NCBI RefSeq assembly: GCF_900591205.1
Contig: NZ_UUPU01000085.1
Span: 62,001 to 126,000 of the forward strand
DNA from: Pseudomonas viridiflava
GTDB lineage: Bacteria > Pseudomonadota > Gammaproteobacteria > Pseudomonadales > Pseudomonadaceae
Length of the DNA stretch: 64,000 bases
Reading direction: 5' to 3'
How positions within the stretch are numbered: position 1 is the first letter of the stretch; each line of letters opens with the position of its first letter. The notes beneath the pieces were generated by a model. That model saw nothing but the letters and a program-made list of their open reading frames with translations. It ran no database searches and was not told where the DNA came from. Below are positions 25,890-34,370 of the stretch, one piece after another. Made by a program: the position numbers and the translations under genes.

Positions 25890-26609
25890 TTACTGCTGCG
25901 CGATGCTGTACCCATCAAACGCGGTCTGCTGTTGCAGCGCAGTAATCACGCTCTTGCGGCTCAACGGCTGCTCAGCGCCGGCGTTATCCACAAAGCTTTC
26001 AACCTCAAGTTCCGCCTCGTCACCTTCACCCACAAAGCTGAAGCCCAGGAACTCGAACGCCTCGCGGTCGACGTTCAGCTTGGAGCGCGGCGTGCGCAGC
26101 GGCAGGGTGACGCTGATGCCGTCCTTGCTGATCACAAACACTTCGGCTTCTTTTTTGGGGCGTGACGCTTTGCCCTTGCCGGCGCTTGGGTTGCTGATGG
26201 CCTGGTGAGACTGGTTCAACACCTTGAGGGCCAGGCCGTAGACCAGTTCCTGAAACTCGGGGTCATCCTTGAAACTGGACAGGATGCGGCTGATCGAGAA
26301 CTTGCTGCTCAGGTCTTCCAGGGCAATGTTGTCAGCCGCCTCGGCGTCCTTGAGCTGCTTGAGCTGGCCCATCAGGTCGTAGGCTTTGTCATCGTCGAAG
26401 GCATCGTGGGCCTGGCGGATGGCCACGCGCAGTTCGCGGATCTGGTCGCTTTCCTTGGAGGTATGAAACGCGTCCAGCACCATCTCGCTGATGATCTTGG
26501 CCGCAGGCACATGCTGTGAAAGATTGATGGCGTTTTCGTATTCAGCTTTGGATTGCAAGGCGACTACGGATTCTTCGGTGGCGGATTTTTCGGTGTAAGA
26601 ATCGGACAT
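25890..26609 (-). CDS. Hypothetical 239-aa cytoplasmic protein
   Basis: I do not recognise this protein. It is acidic, without signal peptide or membrane segment. The first 130 residues look helical (AKIISEMVLDAFHTSKESDQIRELR and the DLMGQLKQLKDAEAADN repeat-like region), then comes a Lys-rich linker (GKGKASRPKKEA) and a compact beta-rich end (EVFVISKDGISVTLPLRTPRS). It lies on the same strand 213 bp downstream of the small Cys-containing gene and may be the last member of the 26823-31787 locus. Its codon use matches the genome. Confidence 0.75.
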   Translation of the reverse strand: MSDSYTEKSATEESVVALQSKAEYENAINLSQHVPAAKIISEMVLDAFHTSKESDQIRELRVAIRQAHDAFDDDKAYDLMGQLKQLKDAEAADNIALEDLSSKFSISRILSSFKDDPEFQELVYGLALKVLNQSHQAISNPSAGKGKASRPKKEAEVFVISKDGISVTLPLRTPRSKLNVDREAFEFLGFSFVGEGDEAELEVESFVDNAGAEQPLSRKSVITALQQQTAFDGYSIAQQ

Positions 26610-26792
26610 TGAAATTTCACTACTTCAGTAAACGGAGACAAAAAAGCGTCGGGCATTTTCAGGGGGGAGGGGGATCAGGTCAAGGCAGCACAGTGCCCTT
26701 ATCGCAACGCAATGCTCCCGCCCCGAAGACAAAGTGGCGTCAAGGACTGGCCCAACGGCGGCATGCCCGCGGATGCGCGTCATTGAGGAGCA

Positions 26793-26815
26793 CCGGGAGC
26801 CGTGCAGGCTCCCGG
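26793..26815. repeat. Hairpin after the small Cys-containing gene
   Basis: CCGGGAGCC and GGCTCCCGG form a 9-bp stem around GTGCA, 8 bp beyond the stop codon of the minus-strand gene. There is no T-tract on the minus strand, so it may stabilise the 3' end rather than terminate. Confidence 0.5.
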
Positions 26816-26822
26816 TTTTGGA

Positions 26823-27035
26823 TCACGGATACGACACGGCATCCGTCCCGCAGCTCGACTTGTTCGACTCGTAGCTGCCGGCCCGCACGGTCCAGGTGCC
26901 GCCGTACTGATTACCCAGCCAAATCGCGATGGTGGTGATCAGGGCAGCGTTGTGCACGTGCTTGTCCTGGCGCCAGCACACGCGTTTTTCGGCACCGGTG
27001 TTGCTCTCGAATTTTTCCTGGCAATAACTGGCCAT
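26823..27035 (-). CDS. Small Cys-containing hypothetical protein
   Basis: This 70-aa protein starts at ATG 27035, preceded by AGAGGA at a good distance. It has three cysteines, a short hydrophobic patch (NAALITTIAIWLGNQYGG) and no classical signal peptide. No family recognised. The same frame is open further upstream: an ATG at 27083 would add 16 residues, and a strong GGAGGA precedes an ATG at 27112 that is out of frame by one base across a run of seven A residues. The true start is therefore uncertain. It is the last gene of the two-paralogue operon. Confidence 0.6.
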   Translation of the reverse strand: MASYCQEKFESNTGAEKRVCWRQDKHVHNAALITTIAIWLGNQYGGTWTVRAGSYESNKSSCGTDAVSYP

Positions 27036-27088
27036 GATGTGAATCCTCTTGCTTGATTTAGTCGTCGGTTTTTCAGTGGGCATTGCGC

Positions 27089-27112
27089 TCAAATGTCGGG
27101 TGTTTTTTTCAT
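27089..27112 (-). CDS. Seven-codon leader or frameshifted start (MKKTPDI)
   Basis: ATG 27112 has a near-perfect Shine-Dalgarno (GGAGGA, 5 bp upstream) yet the frame stops after seven codons. The start codon is followed by seven consecutive A residues; losing one A would join MKK to the frame of the small Cys-containing protein below. It is either a translated leader, a slippery-run phase switch, or a sequencing error. Confidence 0.4.
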   Translation of the reverse strand: MKKTPDI

Positions 27113-27147
27113 CGCAGTCCTCCTTGATGGATGGGGTGGAACACTTG

Positions 27148-28317
27148 TCAAAAACTCTGCGCCGTGAGGGTGCACACCACCCCCAGCAGCACCGGCACGT
27201 TGGAATCGCTGGCGTCGAAATGCAGGTCCACCTGGCTGGCGTTGTTCGCAACCGGCACCGGTGTGCCGGCGCTGGCCTGTACCGCGAAGGGGCCTATGCG
27301 GTTGAGGTTGTTGGCCAACTGTCGGGCCGCGGGCCCGCTGCTGGCGCGCAGTGTCAGGCTGGGTTGAAAGCCGATCACTGCGCGGCTGGGCAACAAACCC
27401 AGTGGGCCGTCGGCCGAAAGGAAGGGCGGAGCCCCCGTCGGCAGTGGGTAGCGTTCAGCGTCGAAAAAGCTGCGGTCCAGCCAGCTCTGGGCCGTCAGCG
27501 GGAAACTATCAAAGGCGCTCATTGCCAGGCTCATGCTCATGCTCATGCTTGGCGCCTGGGGTTGGGCCAGGGCGAGCTTTGGCGTGACCGTAGGCGCCAA
27601 CTGGAAAAACGCCGGCCATGGGCTTGTACTCTGTGGCCGCCTTGCGTTGGTCTGCGCCGGGTCGGGCAAGCCCACGCCGAGTTGCTCAAACACCTTTAAC
27701 GGCGTACCGGCTGAGCGGTTCAACCAGGTGGCAAAGGTGCTGCTCCAGTTTTCCAGGGCGTAGCCAGGGCACAGAAAGGGCTGGGCGCCGTCGGTGATTT
27801 GCGCCCACATATTGCTCTCGACCTTTTCTGGCTGTGCGGCCAGCCAGCACTGGTTCAGTGCGGCGGCGATTCCCGGCGCCTGTGGGCCGAGCGTCGACAG
27901 CAGGCCCTGGTGCACGCTGGCCAGCGGGTCGCTGCCGGTACTGAATAAACGGTTGGGCCGGGCGGCGGGCGGCGTCGCCAGGTGAGCGCCGATCAGCTGG
28001 CGATACTGTTCGAAATCCACAGCATTCGCAGCGGGCGCACGTGCCAACAGGCGAGGCTGGGCGGCACGCTGCAACAGATAGCTCAAATAAATCCAGTACG
28101 CGCTGAACACGCCACTCTGGGCCGCGTAGGTGGCATTGGCGGTCGGGATGCCATTGCCCAGCAGGTAAATGCACCAATTGCAGATTTCACTGGCCGGGCT
28201 GCCCAAACCGCTGAAGGTATTGAACCCCGCCACTGAAAACACTTCGTTCGGCATCAGCCCTGCCTGGCGTGACACCGCCTGGATATAGAGCTGCCATAGG
28301 GATTGGTCCGTCAACAC
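27148..28317 (-). CDS. Hypothetical protein, smaller member of a paralogous pair
   Basis: I recognise no family in this 389-aa protein. It appears homologous along its length to the 454-aa protein encoded just upstream. The N-terminal block (LLGNGIPTANATYAAQSG) aligns with HGLGDVVPANSPSYSAGG, and the C-terminal blocks FDSFPLTAQSWLD, VIGFQPSLTL and SNVPVLLGVV align with FGSFPIAPGTWWD, VVGFEPTVIL and SSVPVLLGVV. There is no signal peptide. A Met/Ser repeat (SMSMSMSLAM) lies near the middle. It starts 50 bp after the paralogue's stop and leads into the small Cys-containing gene. Confidence 0.75.
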   Translation of the reverse strand: MLTDQSLWQLYIQAVSRQAGLMPNEVFSVAGFNTFSGLGSPASEICNWCIYLLGNGIPTANATYAAQSGVFSAYWIYLSYLLQRAAQPRLLARAPAANAVDFEQYRQLIGAHLATPPAARPNRLFSTGSDPLASVHQGLLSTLGPQAPGIAAALNQCWLAAQPEKVESNMWAQITDGAQPFLCPGYALENWSSTFATWLNRSAGTPLKVFEQLGVGLPDPAQTNARRPQSTSPWPAFFQLAPTVTPKLALAQPQAPSMSMSMSLAMSAFDSFPLTAQSWLDRSFFDAERYPLPTGAPPFLSADGPLGLLPSRAVIGFQPSLTLRASSGPAARQLANNLNRIGPFAVQASAGTPVPVANNASQVDLHFDASDSNVPVLLGVVCTLTAQSF

Positions 28318-28366
28318 GTGCGTATCTCCTGAAAGGCCGGGAGCCGCGAGGGCCCCCGGCAGGGCA

Positions 28367-29731
28367 TCAAGCCCCCAGTTGCTGGCTGACCACCCCCAGC
28401 AATACCGGCACGCTGCTGCTGACCGGGCCGATGGTCACCGAGGCCGAGGCGTCATCCCACTGGATGTCCTGCTTGGTGCCATTGGCCGACCCCGAGACCG
28501 AGCCGATCCGAAACGGCCCGATGCCGATGGACGCGGTGGCCTGGGCTTCCCAGCTGCTTTTCACATTGCTGTAGTCGCTGGATTTCATTTGCAGGATCAC
28601 CGTGGGTTCAAAGCCCACCACCACTTGGGTGGCAAACCTGGCCATGGAGCCGTCCTCGCCAAAGAAGTCCGGAGCGCCAGGGTTGAGCTGGTTGTGGTAG
28701 GTGGCGACCAAGGCGCCCGAATCCCACCAGGTGCCGGGCGCGATAGGGAAGCTGCCGAAACCGGTGAAGTTGACGGTCAGGGAGAAGTCGCTGCTGGTGG
28801 TGTCGATGCTGGTCTTCTGCCCACTGGCGGAGCCGCTGGCGGTGAAGTTGAAGAAGTCGCCAAACAGGCTGGCATCGGCCGACGCGCTCCAGCCGGACTC
28901 ATCCAGGTTGTAAGTGGCGGTGCTGGACGTGATCGAAATGCTTGCCCCGGCGCTGGTTTGCCCGGCCACGCTGGAAGCTTGCCACTCGGCGTACTTCGCG
29001 GCGAAGGCTTGCAGCGAGTAGGCCGGTGTCAGCGAGGAAACCAGGGCGGTCGCCGGCGGCGGGGTGGTGCCACCGATGACCACCGGTTGCGAACCGGGTG
29101 GGGCGATGGAGCCGGAGGTGACCGCCATGTTGAACGCGTTCTGCGAGATCAGGCTTTGTGCGCCATTGATCCCGACTTTGGTGCGGGCCTGTTGCAGCAC
29201 CGAGTAACCGGCGCCGTACACCTGCACCATCAGCGAGTCCACGGTATTGGCCGCGCCGATCAGTTGGTTGTTGGCGGTGATGTAGCTGGGATAGCTCTGC
29301 ACCACCCACGTTGAAAACGGCACGAAAGGTGGGGAGTTGATGGCCTTGTAGTTGGTGTATTGCTGGATCGCCTGGGTCATCACATTGTTGAACGCGGTCT
29401 GCGCCGTATTCAGCGCGGTGGTCGCGATATTCAACTGGCTTGCCAGGTTGGGGTTGGGCACCGCCCCCAGGTTGATCTTGTCCAGGAACACCGCGTAGCT
29501 GGCGAGTAAGCCGCCGCCGGCCGAGTACGACGGGCTATTGGCAGGCACCACGTCGCCCAGGCCATGAATGTAGTAATTGACGATGGTGGGGTCGGTGTTC
29601 CCCAGGTCGATATTGAGGGTGGTGGAACCGGCACTGAATTGCTGGCCAGCCCCCAGTCCGCCCGGCAATGCCGTGGCTTGTACGGCGCCCATCCATTTTG
29701 TCCACAGGTCCAGCGTGTCAACATTAGCCAT
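28367..29731 (-). CDS. Hypothetical protein, larger member of a paralogous pair
   Basis: This 454-aa protein starts at ATG 29731, as the longer frame adds Arg-rich unrelated residues. It is rich in Ser, Thr, Ala and Gly, has no signal peptide, a helical region with regular Ala/Asn spacing (LNIATTALNTAQTAFNN) and a beta-like second half (SGSASGQKTSIDTTSSDFSLTV). It ends in VPVLLGVVSQQLGA like its downstream paralogue. The mix of a helical bundle and Ser/Thr-rich beta strands recalls soluble pore-forming or adhesive proteins, but that is only an impression. The upstream neighbour is a response regulator. Confidence 0.75.
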   Translation of the reverse strand: MANVDTLDLWTKWMGAVQATALPGGLGAGQQFSAGSTTLNIDLGNTDPTIVNYYIHGLGDVVPANSPSYSAGGGLLASYAVFLDKINLGAVPNPNLASQLNIATTALNTAQTAFNNVMTQAIQQYTNYKAINSPPFVPFSTWVVQSYPSYITANNQLIGAANTVDSLMVQVYGAGYSVLQQARTKVGINGAQSLISQNAFNMAVTSGSIAPPGSQPVVIGGTTPPPATALVSSLTPAYSLQAFAAKYAEWQASSVAGQTSAGASISITSSTATYNLDESGWSASADASLFGDFFNFTASGSASGQKTSIDTTSSDFSLTVNFTGFGSFPIAPGTWWDSGALVATYHNQLNPGAPDFFGEDGSMARFATQVVVGFEPTVILQMKSSDYSNVKSSWEAQATASIGIGPFRIGSVSGSANGTKQDIQWDDASASVTIGPVSSSVPVLLGVVSQQLGA

Positions 29732-29921
29732 GTCATCGAGCTCCAAATCGGTTGAGTTAACCGAGCACCGCAGCACCCGCCGCAGTCTCCGAAGGCGATC
29801 AGTTGCATTGATCGCCGGGTTCCATGGTCGTTGTCCTGGGGGCCAGGCACACTGTGCGCAATGCTGAATTGCGGGCTCAAAAAGGCTGATTTCGTATCGG
29901 TACAAATGCCGATGGCCGTGC

Positions 29922-30557
29922 TCAGATCAGCCCTTCGCGCAGTGCATAGCGGGTCAACTGCGCGATGCCCTTGAGGTTGAGCTTGGCCATGATGTGTTCG
30001 CGATGGGTGCTCACGGTTTTGCTGCTGATGTGCATGCGCTCGGCGATGGCGCGGGTGGTACAACCCTCTACCAGCAGTTGCAGGATCTGTTTTTCCCGAG
30101 GGCTCAGCGGTGCGCCGGCCAGGCCGTTACGCTGGCTGGCATGGCGGCCGATCGCCATGGCCGTGGCCACATCCGGTGACAGGTACGCCCGCCCGCCGGC
30201 GATGGCTCGTACGGCCTTTACCAGTTCTTCGTAGGCACATTCCTTGAGCAGATAGCCGCAGGCTCCCGATTCCAGGGCCTGGGAAATCCTGCGCAGCTCG
30301 CCGTGGGCTGACAGGCACAGCACGCGCAAATCCGGGTATTTGAGGCGTGCGCGTGACAAGGTGTCGAGGCCGCTGAGCAGCGGCATTTCCAGGTCGAGAA
30401 TCATCAGCTGCGGCTGTTGCAGTTCAATCTGCGCCAGCGCCTGCACGCCGTTTTGCGCCTGGCCCACGATACTCAAGTCGCGTTCCCTGCTGAGCAAGGC
30501 GACCATGCCTTGGCGAAACAGTTGGTGATCGTCCACCAGCAAGATTTTCACGCTCAT
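29922..30557 (-). CDS. NarL/FixJ-type response regulator
   Basis: The 211-aa protein has a receiver domain with the acidic pocket VDDHQ, phospho-acceptor Asp in MILDLEMPLLSG and the conserved Lys in GYLLKE, followed by a LuxR-type HTH (LSPREKQILQLLVEG through KTVSTHREHIMAKL). It overlaps the kinase gene by 4 bp, so the pair is co-translated. The genes encoding the two paralogous proteins start about 190 bp downstream on the same strand and are its most likely targets. Confidence 0.92.
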   Translation of the reverse strand: MSVKILLVDDHQLFRQGMVALLSRERDLSIVGQAQNGVQALAQIELQQPQLMILDLEMPLLSGLDTLSRARLKYPDLRVLCLSAHGELRRISQALESGACGYLLKECAYEELVKAVRAIAGGRAYLSPDVATAMAIGRHASQRNGLAGAPLSPREKQILQLLVEGCTTRAIAERMHISSKTVSTHREHIMAKLNLKGIAQLTRYALREGLI

Positions 30558-31225
30558 GGCCTACCCCCGATACCACGGCGCGGTAGCCGGATACGCGCCG
30601 AGGTGCCGACGCCACAGTGAGCGTCGATCTCCAGGCGCGCCCCGACGGCGGCCAGTGAACCGGCGATGCTCTGCAAGCCGAAGCCGCGATGGAGGGGGTC
30701 AAAACCCTGGCCCTGGTCGGTCAGGGTCAGGACGATAGCGCCGTCTTGGCAGTGTGAACTGAGTAATGCCTGGTCGGCCCTGCTGTGCCTGCGCAGGTTG
30801 GCCAGCAGTTCCTTCAGCGCGCGTATCACCGGGGTCAATGCCTGCGGCGCCAAGGCCGTCCTGGGCCCCTGCAGGTTCAGCAGCACCGACGGTGAACCGG
30901 GAAAACGTCGATGCATGTCATGCACTGCGGCGCGCATGGCATCGTCCAGTAGCCCTTCTGTGGTGGGCTGGGGGTTGAGGTCTTGTACGAGCTGGCGCAG
31001 GTCCTGGCTCATGCTTTGAAGCTGTCGGCGCAGCTCCTGAAGTGCCGAACGAATGGGCTGGCAGGCCGCTTGCTGCTCCAGATCCGCCAGGCGCAGCAGC
31101 ACCCAGGCCAGGGTCTGGGCGGGGCGGTCGTGCAGGTCGCGGGCAATACGTTGGCGCTCGGCCTCGAGTGCATAAATGACGCACGCACACTGGCGGCCTG
31201 CGTTTGGCTGTTTCTGACGTGACAT
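30554..31225 (-). CDS. Sensorless NarX-type histidine kinase
   Basis: This 223-aa kinase has only the HisKA_3 dimerisation domain (phospho-His in RIARDLHDRPAQTLAW) and a degenerate-looking HATPase domain (LKELLANLRRHSR, DQGQGFD, GFGLQSIAGSLAAVGARLEI). No membrane segment or sensory domain precedes it, the N-terminus reaching the H-box within about 30 residues. It must therefore receive its signal from another protein or sense in the cytoplasm. It overlaps the response-regulator gene. Confidence 0.85.
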   Translation of the reverse strand: MSRQKQPNAGRQCACVIYALEAERQRIARDLHDRPAQTLAWVLLRLADLEQQAACQPIRSALQELRRQLQSMSQDLRQLVQDLNPQPTTEGLLDDAMRAAVHDMHRRFPGSPSVLLNLQGPRTALAPQALTPVIRALKELLANLRRHSRADQALLSSHCQDGAIVLTLTDQGQGFDPLHRGFGLQSIAGSLAAVGARLEIDAHCGVGTSARIRLPRRGIGGRP

Positions 31226-31339
31226 TCCTTGTCTCCGTGCGATACCTGGGGAATCGCGCCCGATACTCCTTGCAACGGGCGGCAGGTCACACGATGAAAG
31301 GCGCCTACGCGCAGCGCAATACCACCGATAGCGTAGATT

Positions 31340-31594
31340 TCAGGCCCCGGATGCAGGGTCCATGCAGTAACGCAGGAGCTGCGCCAGGTTTTGCAGGCCC
31401 AGTTTTCGGTAAAGGTTCTGGCGGTGTTTACGCACGGTCAGGTCACTGATACCGAGGCTCCTGGCGATTTGCTTGCTGGTGTGCCCGGCAGCAATCTGGC
31501 GCGCGACTTGCTGCTCACGTCGGGTCAGCGGCGCCAGCTTCGAGGGGGCGATTGGCGCAGTGGCGAAGGTGTCGAAACTCAAGCTCCAGGGCAA
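31340..31594 (-). CDS. Stand-alone LuxR-HTH protein 2
   Basis: The 84-aa protein is little more than a GerE/LuxR HTH (LTRREQQVARQIAAGHTSKQIA then LTVRKHRQNLYRKLGL) with a 23-residue N-terminal tail. It has no receiver or ligand domain. Its first 80 bp overlap the end of the other mini-LuxR gene in a different frame. It lies 115 bp upstream of the kinase gene on the same strand. The start is not certain because the overlap is unusually long. Confidence 0.7.
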   Translation of the reverse strand: MPWSLSFDTFATAPIAPSKLAPLTRREQQVARQIAAGHTSKQIARSLGISDLTVRKHRQNLYRKLGLQNLAQLLRYCMDPASGA

Positions 31595-31787
31595 ACATCG
31601 CCAGTTGTACCGCAGTTTTCAAGCCGGTTTTTGCCAGGATATTGCTGCGATGTTTGCGTGCCGTGAGGGGGCTGATGGACAACTGCCTGGCGATGGCCTG
31701 ACAGTCCAGGCCCTGCCCGATCAACCGCAGCACGCTCGATTCCCTGGGGGTAAGGTTTTGGAGCCCGACCAGGGGAATGTTCGGCAA
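31515..31787 (-). CDS. Stand-alone LuxR-HTH protein 1
   Basis: This 90-aa protein has an HTH near its N-terminus (LTPRESSVLRLIGQGLDCQAIA then LTARKHRSNILAKTGL) and a short Arg/His-rich tail. It is paralogous to the 84-aa protein that begins within its 3' end. Small LuxR-HTH proteins such as GerE can regulate alone as dimers. It is probably the first gene of the regulatory part of the 25890-31787 locus. Confidence 0.72.
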   Translation of the reverse strand: MPNIPLVGLQNLTPRESSVLRLIGQGLDCQAIARQLSISPLTARKHRSNILAKTGLKTAVQLAMFALELEFRHLRHCANRPLEAGAADPT

Positions 31788-31833
31788 AGGATGGCCTGAG
31801 GGTTAGGTGCGGAACTCTCGTTATAGCACCTAA

Positions 31834-33084
31834 TTATTCAAGCTTCCCCAAGCATGTTTCGAGGACGCTCAAACCTTCCTCCAGCACCTGCGGCTCAATC
31901 GTCAGCGGTGCCAGCAGCCGGATGATATGCCGCGATTTGCCGCTGGGCATCAGCAGCAGGCCGGCGTCCCGTGCCAGGCTCAACAATTGAGCAAGCTGTT
32001 TGGGCGCGGGTGTGCCGTCGGCGTTCGCCAGTTCGATGCCGCGCATCGCACCCACACCGGTCAGGCGGCCGAGGTAGGGCGACAGGTGTTGTTCGCGCCA
32101 GGCGGCATAACGGTTGAGGATCGCTGCTTCCTGCTGCGCGCCCCAGGTGTGCAGGTGCTGATCGGTCATTGCATCGAGGGTCGCCAGCGCCGCCGCGCAG
32201 GCGATCGGGTTGCCGGAATACGTACCGCCCAGGCCGCCTTTGGGCAGGTTGTCCATCAGCGCCTTGCGCCCCACCACCGCGCCCAGCGGTACGCCGCCGG
32301 CGATGCTTTTGCCGAGCAGGATCAAGTCCGGTTCGATGCCCAAACGCGAGAAGGCAAAGCGCTGGCCGGTACGGCCAAAGCCTGATTGAATTTCATCGGC
32401 GATCAGCAGGATGCCGTGCTCAGCGCAAAAGCCTTGCAGGGCCTGGGCGAACTCGATATCCAGCGCCAGGAAACCGCCCTCACCCTGCACCGGCTCGAGG
32501 ATGAAACAGGCCACGTCGTTAACGTCGATTTCCACGCTGAACAGGCGCTCCATGGCCTTCAGCGCCTCGGCACAGGTCACGCCGTTGTCGGCGCTGGGGT
32601 AGGGCAGGTGATACACCGGGCCGGGCAGTACGCCGACCTTTTGTTTGTAGGGCGCCACCTTGCCGTTGAGGTTCAAGGTGGCCAGCGTGCGGCCGTGAAA
32701 GGCCCCGTCAAAGGCGATCACGGCCGTGCGGCCAGTGGCGCCCCGTACGATTTTCAAGGCGTTTTCCGCCGCTTCCGCACCGCTGTTGGTGAGCATGCCG
32801 CTGACCGGGTAGCTCACCGGGATAAAGGCCGTGAGGCGATCCATCAGTTCAATGTAGGGCGTATGCGGCGCGGCGTTGAAGGCGTAATGGGTCAGCCGGG
32901 TGGCCTGTTCACGAATCGCTTCGACCACGCCCGGGTGGCAGTGGCCCAGGTTGAGTACACCGATGCCGCCGACAAAGTCGATGTAGCGTTTGCCCGTGGT
33001 GTCCCAGACCTCGGCGTTTTTACCGTGGCTCAGGCTGATGGGGTGGACGATGGAAATCGACTGGCTGATGGTTTCGCGGCTCAT
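31834..33084 (-). CDS. Class III aminotransferase, GABA/5-aminovalerate type
   Basis: The 416-aa PLP enzyme has the class III signature: NSGAEAAENALKIVRGATGR, the cofactor-contacting LIADEIQSGFGRTG and the Schiff-base Lys in LILLGKSIAGGVPLGAV. Length and motifs match the 4-aminobutyrate aminotransferase group, which moves an omega-amino group to 2-oxoglutarate. It stands alone without a dehydrogenase partner, so it is probably a paralogue of gabT with another omega-amino acid substrate; no symbol is given for that reason. Confidence 0.88.
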   Translation of the reverse strand: MSRETISQSISIVHPISLSHGKNAEVWDTTGKRYIDFVGGIGVLNLGHCHPGVVEAIREQATRLTHYAFNAAPHTPYIELMDRLTAFIPVSYPVSGMLTNSGAEAAENALKIVRGATGRTAVIAFDGAFHGRTLATLNLNGKVAPYKQKVGVLPGPVYHLPYPSADNGVTCAEALKAMERLFSVEIDVNDVACFILEPVQGEGGFLALDIEFAQALQGFCAEHGILLIADEIQSGFGRTGQRFAFSRLGIEPDLILLGKSIAGGVPLGAVVGRKALMDNLPKGGLGGTYSGNPIACAAALATLDAMTDQHLHTWGAQQEAAILNRYAAWREQHLSPYLGRLTGVGAMRGIELANADGTPAPKQLAQLLSLARDAGLLLMPSGKSRHIIRLLAPLTIEPQVLEEGLSVLETCLGKLE

Positions 33085-33218
33085 TAATTTAGGACTCGGC
33101 GGTGGCGGGCGTCTTTTTATCTAAGCCGTGCGCCGGGGCCTGCCGCAAACGAAATAAAGTCTTTGGGTCATTCCAAATCGGAAGGAGCTGTTGCTTCAAG
33201 GTCGTTTGGGGCCAGGGG

Positions 33219-34232
33219 TTATTCCGCCACCCCATCCTTCCCCGCAGCCTTGGCGCGGTACAGCGCCTGATCGGCACGCGCTATCAAGGCGGCTGGGGAT
33301 TCATCCAGTTGGCGAGCGGCCACGCCCACACTCAGGGTTACGTTGAAATCGCTGCTCAGCGGGTTATCCCGCACCGCCTGGCAGATGCTCATGGCCACGG
33401 CCTTGGCCTCCTCCAGCGAGCTTCTGGGCAGTACCAACATAAACTCATCGCCGCCCCAGCGGCCCAGCAGGTCATCGGGACGAATGCAGCGCTCCAGGCA
33501 CTCCACCACCCGCAGCAGGGTCTGGTCGCCCACGCCGTGACCATAGCGGTCGTTGATCGGCTTGAAGTCATCAATGTCCATCGCGATCAGGGCCAATGGC
33601 AGGCGAAAGCGCTGGGCGCGGTCGCATTCTTCCAGTAGCGCCTTTTCCAGGCGATAGCGGTTGGCAACCAGGGTCAGGGTGTCCCGCTCGGCCAGGGAGC
33701 GGTTTTCATCCAGCTGTAATTGCAATTGCTGATTGACCCGCGACAGTTCACGCGTGCGCTCAGCCACCAGGGTCTCAAGGGATTGATTGCGCCGCTCCAA
33801 TTGCTCGACGGAGCATTTGCGCGCATGAATATCGCGATGGGCCCCGACCATCCGCGCCACTGAGCCGTCGGCGTTACGTGCAATCACATAGCCGCGGTCT
33901 TCGACCCACAGGTAGCTGCCATCATTTTTGCGACAACGGTATTCGATTTGGTAAAACGGTGCGCGATGGTGGATGTAGTCATCGAACAGCGTCATCACCT
34001 GGGTGTAATCATCCGGGTGTATCAGGCTTTCCCAGGTGAACACGCTGTTCTCCAGGGAGTGGCGGGCGTAGCCGAGCATTTCGTACCAGCCCGGGTTGCG
34101 GTAGACGAACCCGGTATTGGCGTTCCAGTCCCAGATCCCGTCGCTGACCAGTTCCAGCACCGTATGCAGCATATCGGCGTTGAAGTGGGAGAAATCGTTG
34201 TGCTGTGAGGTATTGCCGGAGAGCTCGTCCAT
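33219..34232 (-). CDS. PAS-GGDEF diguanylate cyclase
   Basis: The 337-aa protein has an N-terminal PAS fold (ELVSDGIWDWNANTGFVYRNPGWYEMLG) with a PAC segment (YRCRKNDGSYLWVEDRGY), a short coiled coil, and a GGDEF domain with the intact active site GRWGGDEF. RPDD five residues before GGDEF is an intact I-site, so it should make c-di-GMP and be product-inhibited. There is no membrane segment. ATG 34232 is chosen because the upstream TTG is poor. Confidence 0.9.
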   Translation of the reverse strand: MDELSGNTSQHNDFSHFNADMLHTVLELVSDGIWDWNANTGFVYRNPGWYEMLGYARHSLENSVFTWESLIHPDDYTQVMTLFDDYIHHRAPFYQIEYRCRKNDGSYLWVEDRGYVIARNADGSVARMVGAHRDIHARKCSVEQLERRNQSLETLVAERTRELSRVNQQLQLQLDENRSLAERDTLTLVANRYRLEKALLEECDRAQRFRLPLALIAMDIDDFKPINDRYGHGVGDQTLLRVVECLERCIRPDDLLGRWGGDEFMLVLPRSSLEEAKAVAMSICQAVRDNPLSSDFNVTLSVGVAARQLDESPAALIARADQALYRAKAAGKDGVAE

Positions 34233-34370
34233 GTGCGCATTCCCTGCCGAGGCTAGCCGCAAGGCTCACCGTTATTGACACCAATACTCCGTGGCTGGGC
34301 TTACTGTACAACGTAGACTGTGTGCTTTTGAATAGGTCGGATATACGGCTTTAGGGTTAGTGGCAATGGG

